DNA of 64,000 bases from Lutraria lutraria. Taxonomy: Eukaryota > Mollusca > Bivalvia > Venerida > Mactridae. This document shows positions 1 through 26,300 of this stretch, piece after piece (positions within the stretch are counted from its first letter, which is position 1; every line of letters begins with the position of its first letter). The stretch covers positions 6,164,138 to 6,228,137 of the forward strand of contig OZ026833.1 of NCBI GenBank assembly GCA_964023205.1, given 5' to 3'. The translations under genes and the position numbers were made by a program. The notes below the pieces were generated by a model. The model ran no database searches. It was given only the letters and a program-made list of their open reading frames with translations, and had not been told where the DNA came from.

Positions 1-616
1 ATTGACCAATGAGATGGGAATTTTTCATAGTGGGGTCTACCTGGTCAAGTGGTTATGGCCCCTTAATGCTTCAATCCCATCCAGGACTGGAAAGCAACAT
101 AAGAATGGAAGGTCTTATTCTGTTGTTAAAGCAGGAAAAGTCACCAAATCACTCTGGCCGTTGATGCCACGTAAGACCGTAGTGAAAAAGTGTATATTCA
201 AATATGCAGATTGTATAAAATGAAATACCTTTTACAAAACACATTTCATACATCTCAGATTATTGTGATCACTTCAGTAACAATTCATTAACAAAAGTTC
301 TGTCGATAAGAAAAGTTAAATATTTCTAAGTGGTAACAATGGTGCACATCCAGTGACCAGCTTCAGACACTCCTTAATCCAACCTCATCAGTGAAGTAAC
401 AAAATTCAAGCAAACTGAAGGACAAGGCAATCACTAGTTGTCCCCGAAAGCCAGGGGCATAAAAACAGTCAAATGAGAATGTTGGTGAGGAAATGTACAT
501 ATCAAATTGTCCAAATCTTTGTTTGTAACATAATAATTCATTGAAACAATTCCTAGTTTTAGGCTGGTTTTACACTGAACCTGGGGACTAGTTTCATGTA
601 AGAGAGAATATTGAAA

Positions 617-796
617 TACTGTGGAATCATTCATTTTCGTTGGGGATTTAATTTCGTGGGTCTGCTTATCCACAAAATCAAATTCCCACAAATTCAAATG
701 CAGACATAAGACATTTCTTTTTTAAAAATCAAAATCCACGAATTTATGTCCCCATGAAATAGCCCAACAAAAATTGAGCCCAACAAAAATACAGTA
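617..796. mobile_element. TACTGT-ended MITE
   Basis: TACTGTGGAATCATTCATTT to AAAAATACAGTA, with inverted TTCGTGGG and CCACGAA blocks. Confidence 0.75.
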
Positions 797-1924
797 TGTG
801 GTTAGGTTGTATTTACATTGCTAACAATAAAAGAACAGACAAACTTGACCTGAGTAGGGCAGTGAATGTAGGTAAAGTCAATGATCCTGAATAAACATAT
901 AACATTTAAAGCTACATAAATATAAAATATCCAAACAAAAGTTAGTTATTGTCATATTTCTGGGAATGGTAATGTCAGAGATCTGTCAAGAACAGTTTCA
1001 ATGAAATCAGAATCCGTATAGAAATGAGGAGACTCTAGAAATGTATAAAAATAATGATATGACGTGAATCAAATGAACATTTCTAGAAAATAGATCAAAT
1101 AGGCCCACTACAGATGGGAAGAAGTCGTATATCACAGATATAAATGGTAACTTTAGGCTAAGCATAGCTGCTGGTCGCATTGACTTGGTCCTTCAATCTT
1201 AACAATTATCTGGTTTGTCAGATACAATGTTTAGGAAAAATTGTTCAATGAAAACAAGATATGCAAAAATAATTACTAAAGACGTAAAATAAAAGTTTGT
1301 ATCATTTCAATAATAAAAATATACAAAGCAAAAAAAATTTTTTTTGTGACTATGTGTTATATACTGGTCAATCTAAACATGAATTCTTAACAATTCCCTG
1401 TAACAAGTAAACTATAAAATGACTGCACAAGCATTATGTGACTTCAGATGTTCAATCAAGTTTTCAAAATAATATTATCTCCTGAACATCATAAAGTATG
1501 GAAGACTTTTTAAAATGTTTGGTATTGTAGTATTGCCAACTTTACTCAGCGTTCTCAAGAAGCCCTGGCAGCTGGCGATATTGCCTTCCACTCAAAAACC
1601 TAGCGCAGGCTACTTTTGTCAAATCAAAGAAAATTTTACACCAAAAAATTAATAATCAGTGAATAAAACCTGTTACAATTTAAATTAAGCCTGTTAGTCT
1701 GTATCTTCTGGAGAACACTGCAACTGGAAATTTGTTTCAATGTAAAAATAATACTGAAAAGGATTGTGTGCAAATGATTGTTACATGACAATGCAAAGTT
1801 GAAGTATTAAAGAACCAGCTTAAAATAAAAATAAAAAAGATGATAGTCTATACAGCAAACATGCTCAAAATAACTGTCTTCACAGAATTATAATGGTCTA
1901 TGATAATTTTCAGAATATTAATTT

Positions 1925-2099
1925 TACAGTGCAACCTCTCCAAAGCAACACCCTTTGGGAGAAGCAAAATAATGTTGTTGAAAGGTTGTTGCTCTAGAGA
2001 GGTTAAATTAATTGATATTTCGTGCAGTGGGAAAATCATGCTGTTGTTGATGGGAGTTTGTTGCTCAAGAGAGGGCCGCTCTGGAAAGCTGGTACTGCA
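1925..2099. mobile_element. GCAACCTCT-type MITE
   Basis: TACAGTGCAACCTCTCCAAA at the left and GGGCCGCTCTGGAAAGCTGG then TACTGCA at the right are imperfect inverted ends. The centre has TGTTGTTGAAAGGTTGTTGC. Confidence 0.7.
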
Positions 2100-2538
2100 C
2101 CCTCCTTTCAAGATAGAAATTGTCCCATCATTGATGTAAGATTGTATATTGCACAGGAAAGTACATTTTTGTTGAACGTTTTTTATCTTAATCATCACCC
2201 TGAAAATAGAACATTAAAATGGACAATCTTACCTACATGTTGATTAAAAAATAATGTCTACATGTGGTGAAAACACAAATAAAATAGCAAAAAGAAATAC
2301 ATGTACTATAACTTTAAGTTTAATAACCAAGATTTAGATCCATAAAATCTATGTCAAACTAACTGATAACTTAATCACAAGACAAACATTATTCCTGACT
2401 GGTAATCAAGAAAGAATTTATCAAGAGTCCTCTATCAATTCTAATGCACCGATTTCATAATTTTCCCAAGATCGACTGTGATTAAAATAATTTCTTATAA
2501 CTAATAAAGAACGTACGCGTAAATAATTCGTAACTTAC

Positions 2539-18505
<15,967 letters not shown>

Positions 18506-18639
18506 GTCTGGTTAAACAAAAATCTGAAAGTATGATCATCTCAATTTTAAATTGGATGAATCTCAGTTATCTCACCAACATTCTACATTTGACTGTATAG
18601 TACAATAATCCAAGAAAAGTGCTTAGTCCTGTTGCCTAG

Positions 18640-18835
18640 CTGTCTGTTTGTAATTGAAATACTGATACAAATGTACAAACATACCCCCTCCCCCTCCAAA
18701 AAAAACAACACCACACATTTGTAATAGGAGGAGGTGAACAATGTACCCAATGCCGGGCTAGAACTCATGACCTCCTGCTTGCAAGTCAGATGCTCTGTGT
18801 TAATTGGACTGGTTAATATCACAGCCAATTTATTT
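18640..18835 (-). mobile_element. tRNA-derived SINE
   Basis: On the minus strand it reads GCATCTGACTTGCAAGCAGG then AGGTCATGAGTTCTAGCCCG, a tRNA-like anticodon arm and B box. A poly-purine GGAGGGGG stretch follows. Confidence 0.6.
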
Positions 18836-18870
18836 ATACAAATGCTATACATGTATGTCCAATATCTTGC

Positions 18871-18990
18871 TTATCAAAACATGCTGATACAGGTGCCACT
18901 AAGAGATGAAACCTTTATACTGTATCACTAACTTATCAAAACATGCTGATACAGGTGCCACTAAGAGACATAACCTGTATCACTAACTTA
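18871..18990 (+). repeat. Two-copy tandem duplication (62 and 55 bp)
   Basis: TTATCAAAACATGCTGATAC, GTGCCACTAAGAGA and GTATCACTAAC occur twice head to tail; the second copy lacks a few bases. Confidence 0.9.
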
Positions 18991-20368
18991 TCAAAAAGCT
19001 TTTGTACACATTTGTGTACAAAATAAGATAAAAGCAGATGATGTGTCTGTATGCAATCCCAAATTAGGTAGTCCAACTATATTGAGTAATTGACTGTTTG
19101 TGAAGACAAGATACTTTTTCAACTTGGCCCCGTCCCACACAGTCTAACAAAGACCTGCATATTTGTGTGTGGAAAATCCCCAATTAACACCTGTTGGGCA
19201 CAATAACTACAATATCTGTGACCAAAGTGCACTGTTCGGTAGATAGAAAACACGTTTCAATACTCATATGAGCATAAATTATTCCAATATACCTTTTCTG
19301 AAAGATGCATTTAATGTTTTGTTTCTCCCCACTATTTCCCAACTGAAACTGGTGTAAAGACGGTTAAATGCCAGTGTCATGGTAAACATTGCCTTTTCTC
19401 AAAAATTAGCTTTGCAAATAATTTTAGTACAAGTTTAAATAAGCTGGCAAAGTTTAAAATAAGCTGGAAACATTGGCAAGTTAAACTTAAATCAACTTTT
19501 GTTAACTCTAGGTATTCATTATAAAGATCAATTTAGAATTAAACAGTACGACAGTAGTTGTATATGGAGTGGAACTGAATGTGGGTAAAGTATGTTTGTA
19601 CCTTTTTTAATCGCAACATAAAATTTTAAGATTAATATTTAAAATATGACATTTAACACATAATTTTTAAAGCACATTCACATAGATTATTGTTATTTCT
19701 ATTATGGAAGCCGAATTAGTAAGGCTACCAAATTATGTCACGCTTTTTTGTAGCTTTTGATAAACAAACTTGTTACAGTTTAGTACTATTTTGTGCAACT
19801 ACACAGACAAGTCCATAAAATCTCCAGAAACTTTTGAAGAATGCCTGTTCACGAGTAGCCAACTGTAGGGAACAGTGCTTGTGTCATTATGATTAGTCTG
19901 CAAGGATTGAACAGCTGAAGGAGACAGGGGGAGTTAACGCCCACCTGAAATAAATGTTATAAGACGAAATCTATGTTTACCGGATATCCCAATTCAATGT
20001 CTGTATAATACTTAATGCAACAGAAGCAATGACATTGGTCTACAAGTTGACAAAATCGAAAACCCTTCAACAAATATCTGTTATTTTTTAGCGTCCACCA
20101 AAACAGATTTGTACACTTCCTGCACAAAAGTAATCCGAATAATATTGCTGCCAGAAAGGATTTTGATATTTATAATCCGACAAAATTATTTGCGATCGTG
20201 TGAATTAGAACTGTTTTTTATTTCAATTATGATATGATATATTATGCAAACCAAAATAATTATTTTTTGGAATGTGGTGGAGTAAAACAAATAAATTATG
20301 TATTGATTTACGTCGCGATTGTTTAAGATTTGACCTTGATCCTTTCGATTGCGAACTTGTCTGACAAA

Positions 20369-23300
20369 ATGTCAGCCGTTAGGAAGGCATGTTCGGTAGG
20401 CCGGGACAAATCCTTTTGCAGATTACGACTGAGGCTATCAAGATCAGATGGTGCAGTAACAACGCAATGCTCATCGAATATACATACAAATTCTATAACT
20501 CCTTTGAACACTGTCAGTAGAGGTAATTGTATATTTCTTTAGTGAAATGTAATGTAACATATTTTCGTGACCAATGTCAAAAGTTCGATTGCATAATATT
20601 TGCACCGTTTGTCTGCTTGTCAGTGTTTAGAAGTATGCATGTTATTTTTTCAAAATAATCTACAAAACTACAACAGAGTGTGGAATTCTACGCCACAACA
20701 CTACTGAATATTTATGTTGCAAGTGTGGAGGAAGTAATGTACCCAATGTGGAGCTTGAACCCGCGACCTCCTGCTTGCACAGGAACCATGCACAGGATCT
20801 TTTAACTAAGTTACTAAACCAGTCATTTGCTTTACCCTAGCTCTAGGATTCCAAGGCTAGTCACACACTCAAGGCATCGAATGTAATTGGAGGAGGGAAA
20901 TAATATACCTGATGCGGGGCTCAACCCAGTGATCCCCTGCTTGCAAGTCAGATGCTCTTCAAACTGAGATAATCGGGCTGGTGATATCCCAGCCAAAATA
21001 AATACAATATACCTCACCGCTACACATGTCAGCAAATATCAAAGTCATTTTAGCAGATTCAGACATGCTAGGAGTGATCAGTGGCCGAGTGACGAGTGGT
21101 AACACGCAAGACTATGAAACGAACGTTGTTGGTTTGATTCTCGGCTCAGGGTTCGACATTAACATAGGACCAAAAGACATTGTCTTGTAAAGTCTTTGTA
21201 ACTCAGTCCAACTGGTCTAGTTAAAAAATACTTTGATTTCTTGCTATTTTCTCTTTCCCTTCATGTTGTCAACATGTTTGTAGTTTTAATGAATGGATGG
21301 AATTGATTCATACATGTATTTAATTTGCTTTTGTTTCCAAATTCTTTATTTGGATTTTAGACTGATATAGCATCAATAATGTTAGTTACATCTGTTGGTG
21401 TATCCTATTACACTATCAGCGTAGCAATAGAGAGATGTATTGTACTATACAATGTTGTTCATCTTGAGAATGTTTGATCCAGTTCATATTGAGTCAGGTC
21501 TAGTAAATCGGGTTAAAATCCCCTGGCCTTCTGGACCCGCTGGTCCAGTGGTTGTAAAAGTTAATGTTGAACCCTGAGTCGCATTCTCAGTGTCCCCACC
21601 CCAACAACCACGCCAAGTACTGTATCTTGAAAATCAAAGGAAAATTTTTATGTGAGTCGTGTATAGGTACTTTACACTGGACAAGATAAAAACCACAAAG
21701 AACTATTAGAAAAGAGTAGAGACATGTATGCCCGGTTCCCGTGTATCTTACCTACTCTCTCTCTCTCTCCCCCTCTCTCTCTTTCTCTCTCTTGGGCAGC
21801 TCTGAAATTAACATAGCTGTCCAACAGGACATTATACAACAGATAAATTTTAAAATAGATAAATACGATGCAGACATGCTACTGAAAAACTTGCATGCTG
21901 TGACTGTCTAGAGGTCTGTATGTCCTTGCACATTGAGCTTGGTATATGGACTTGCTCTTTATAAGAGTAAGAGATACAGTCTATGAAGAGGAATGCCACC
22001 TAAAAGTAGTAAAGGAAACCAGATGTTTTTGTAACAAAAACACACACACACAAAATGACTCAGTATCTGAAATTTGTATGTTATGCTGTCCCTTTGAAAA
22101 TGCCATGCCACTGGTAATTGAAAGCACTAAGTAATTTTTTTTAGTTTGTGATAGGGTTGTTTATGTACTACTGTGTGTTACAGGACTAGTTATCACATGG
22201 TAAGGTCAGTATTAGTATTCAGCGTAGATACTCCTGTTTTAAAGTTACCTTCCTAATTTTTAGCCCATTCTTAACGTTTAATATGTATATATTGTAAGAC
22301 ACTGGTAGAAATATACTGTAATTTAGTAATGTAAGATTATGATTATCAGCTTTGAAAGTGTAAATAACACAGACTAATTAATTGATAATGGTATATTTTG
22401 TAGGTCTGCTGAAGAAGAACGTTCCCTGTGTACACATCCCTTGTGATAACTTTCACTCAAGCCATAGAAGTGATAAACAGGATTACTACAAAGTTTTGGG
22501 AATTAATAAAAATGCAGATGCTAAAGAAATAAAGAAAGCTTATTATCAGGTGAGTTCTTTCTTGAATTACATGTATAATATTCTGTCTTTGAATGTAATA
22601 TTGATTTGTGATTATTTAAGTTATAAATAGTTCTGCAATTAATGACAGTATTTCAGATTGTAATTATCGCACATTTTATGAGCATTTGATCATTTACAGC
22701 AACAATTAAATGAAGATTTATATGATAATTTTGCTTTTCAGCTGGCAAAAAAATATCATCCTGATGTAAGCAAAAATGATACAGATTCTGCCAAAAAATT
22801 TCAAGAATTATCGGAAGCTTATGAGGTAAGCACTATGTAAATTTATCATCAACAATTTGCAGCAAATCATTTATTTTTTTCTTGATTCAAGGAATTGTTT
22901 ATATTCAGTAGTAAGTGAAACAAAAACATGCTAAAAATCTCACCTAGTCTTGAATGTTTATAATAGATCTTTGGTTAAACAGTCTGTCAAATTAGCCATT
23001 GATTCAGACAAATATCTTTTCCCGTATTATGAGTATAAAGGAAAACTACTCAATTTATCACATTAATATGTATAAAAAGCTATAATGTAATTTTTACTAT
23101 TTGATATAGGTTTTAGGTGATGAAGGTAAACGTAAACAGTATGATACATTTGGAATGTCAGGTTCTGGATTTAATGGCATGGGTGGTGCTGGTGCTGGAC
23201 CAGGGGCTGGTGGATTTCAAGGTGCCCAAGGATTTCAAGGTTTGAATTTTGTTTCTTTTATATGCTATGAACAGGGTGTTAACTAGACATCAAAAGTTGA

Positions 23301-26300
23301 GAGTCAAAACGACCCCTAGCTGATCATAATTTGAAGTCACCAACTTTCCTACTTAAGTCATAGTAAATGTGACCTTTTGGTACTAATTCTCAAGGGTCAG
23401 ATTGATTATTTTGCTAACTTTGAGAATCCGAATTCCATTTTAAGGATCAAAAGGGTTTAATGTATATTCCTTAGAATAATTATGGAGAATTTAATTTTTC
23501 TCATTTAATTGTCTCGAGTAAACTACTTGTTATAACCACATGTTTGAGCACAGAAATCCTTTTTTTGCATTCTTCGATGCTGGAGATTTTTGGTTCTCAT
23601 TAATTACTTGTTTTTTCAGGGTTTGAGAATTTCAGAGGAATGGATCCTGAAGATTTGTTTCGTAAGATATTTGAGAACGCTGGAAGTAGCTTCGGAGGTT
23701 TTGAAAATCACGAGTTTGATTCACGCTGGGGAACTGCACCTGCTATGGAGGTAATTTGAGAATCGTTTCACTTGTATGAGACACCATCTTGTATCTTTAA
23801 GTTTATCATGTAAATATGTATGTATATACATTTGTATCAGTTGTATTACAGTTAGTCTTTTATATCTTCAGCTGAATATTAATGCTTTAGAAATAAATGA
23901 TATGTCAGTTAGTTAATTACACAGTCCGCCTTGATCACTGTCTGGTACGTGAAACGGTGCAGATTTTCCGTGTTACTGTGCTTCCATCCAAGATGGCGGA
24001 GTGAGAAACGACAAGGAGGTACGTGTCATTTTATACCGATGTATTTATATAAGTACGCTATTTAGAAGGAGAAGAACAGTTGCATCTAATTTTCAAATAA
24101 ATTCACTGTAAGATCAATATATTCACCATGTCTGTTGCATAGGATTTGTATGAATTATTTGCTAAAAACTTTGAGGAATAAACCACGCAAAATTCGAACC
24201 GAGAGAAGTGGTAAATATTATAGCCAATCTCGGTACAAAATCCACTATTCTTTGAGTGAATACGCTTGTTTGTTAGCGTATGTGTATATAATCATTCATA
24301 GAAATACTACATCTTCTCAATCACTTTTTTGTGCCTAAATTTGCCTATTTTCTGTTTCGTCAACACGACGGTGCAGACACCTAACAACGGTGCAGATTTT
24401 CCGTAAGAAATGAGACAGTGTTGCCACAAATGAGGCAACGGTGCATACATCTATAACAAAAAGTATACGGTTCAGACACTAAATTAAAAGAAATGAAGCA
24501 TATAATTTTCAAATACATTATTTTCTTCATTTGTACTTATTTGTTAAATTTTTTAATATTTTTTAAGTTTAAACATATTTTTTTCATAGCCATAGAATCT
24601 CAGCCATATAGTACAGTGTTGTGGGAAATCTTATGTCGAGTGCTGGTCCCTTGAAGCCCACCAGAGAGCAAATCATTATAAAAGGAAACTTGAATGTGAA
24701 AATGCAAGAAGACATTTACAAGAAAATCTCTCAAGATACATATCTAAGTAGCCATAAAAAAGCTGAGAATAAGGAATTTACAAGCAACATATGCCAACAG
24801 CATTCCTTTAGGAGAGATATGAACTTATTGATCACATTAAAGGAGTGCATGAAAAAGGGTTCACTTGCCCTGCGTGTTTCAAGGAGTATGCCTGGAGGAC
24901 GAGTTTGCACGGACATTTATTATGAAAATATGACATTTCGATCAGTTTTCAGATATACGATTTTCATATTTTTTTTTTGAAATCGTGTATCCTTATGAGC
25001 TAACTGTATACATGTATTTTAAAGCAAAATCTTGAAAAAATGAGTGATCAAAGACGTACTATTTTCTAGTCAGTTTCATATCTATACTTATGAAAAGGTG
25101 CTACTACTGTTTCTATAAACCTTGCGACTAATTGCTTTTTTATGATAAATGTTGGTATGTCGCAATATTTACTTGTTAAGACTCGGTTTTTAGTTGTAAG
25201 TGTGGTTCAAATCATTTTAAGTTAAAAGAGGGTTGCCTATAGATTGCTCCAAATTTAGAATAGAAATATCAATGTACTTTAGTATTCAATAAATATTAAA
25301 TTCACGGTTGAAACAGTGTGTAAGCAATATTTGATATATACTGAACTAAAGTATATATTCATTTTTAATAAATGTATATATTGTTGTTTTTTTAGGTATT
25401 ATATGTACTGTGATTCTTACTGTGATTTATTTCTGATTCATAGTGATTTCCTTTCAGTATACATGTTCAAATGATCACAAATGAATGTAAATAAAACTTG
25501 TTTTTATGGTATTATTTATTTATTATATTTTTAACATGTTGTATTTAAAAATATGGCCAAATAACAATACTCAGAATACTTTCAACGCTAGAAAAAAGCT
25601 TTTCTAACACTGTTAAGATTAGGTAAATCTTATGTGAAAAGCATGCTCGATAATGACAGATACTTGACAGAGTTGACAGGCGATCTCTCATTATACCCCC
25701 AGATATGAAATATATGGGGGCTATATTGGATTCACGCTTGACGGTCGGTCGGTCGGCCGGTCGGTCGGTCCGTGCGTCTGTAGACACAATTTGTCCGGAG
25801 AATTTCTCAGCAACTACTTACAGGATTTTAATAAAACTTCACAGATGTGATCAGTAGTAAGCCTAGTTGTGCTAGCTTAAAGCATTTTTCGTTCGGATTA
25901 ATTTTCACTGAGTTATACCCCTTTGTTGTTTTTATACAGTATATACAATAGGCAAATTTTGTCCGGACAATTTCTCAGCAATTACTCACAGGATCTCAAT
26001 GAAACTTCACAGAAGTGATCAGTAGTAAGCCTAGTTGTGCATGCTTAAAGCAATTATTGTTCGGATTAATTTTCACTGAGTTATAGCCCTTTGTTGTTTT
26101 TATTCAGTATATACAATAGGCAAATTTTGTCCGGACAATTTCTCAGCAATTACTCACAGGATCTCAATGAAACTTCACAGAAGTGATCAGTAGTAAGCCT
26201 AGTTGTGCATGCTTAAAGCAATTTTTGTTCAGATTAATTATCACTGAGTTATACCCCTTTGTTGATTTTATACAGTATATACAATAGGCAAATTTTGTCC

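Larger units (their letters stand above)
1..2538. other. 3' flank of coronin-7: repeats, possible last exon
   Basis: No confident coding exon is visible. The stretch contains a SINE fragment at its left end, a TACTGT-ended MITE (617-796) and a GCAACCTCT-type MITE (1925-2099). A candidate terminal coronin exon is GAT CAT TGA at 886-878 on the minus strand, after an acceptor read TTATTCAG. This would give a DSDEW-DH end. It rests only on splice-site form and the human DEDEWD ending. Confidence 0.4.
18506..20368. promoter_or_regulatory. Shared intergenic region between divergent CORO7 and DNAJA3
   Basis: There are 1,863 bp between the two start codons, with the genes transcribed away from each other. 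The region should hold both promoters and 5'UTR exons, but no TATA box or CpG-rich core stands out by eye. The CORO7-proximal part contains a reversed tRNA-type SINE (about 18640-18835) and a 55-62-bp tandem duplication (18871-18990). The remaining sequence up to 20368 looks unique. Confidence 0.5.

Noticed and set aside
1848..2243. Overlapping frames on both strands
   Set aside because: They are read-throughs of the GCAACCTCT-type MITE.
24621..24980. 119-codon frame as transposase
   Set aside because: No catalytic motif or transposase similarity is visible. The only domain-like signal in this stretch is a broken zinc finger in other frames.
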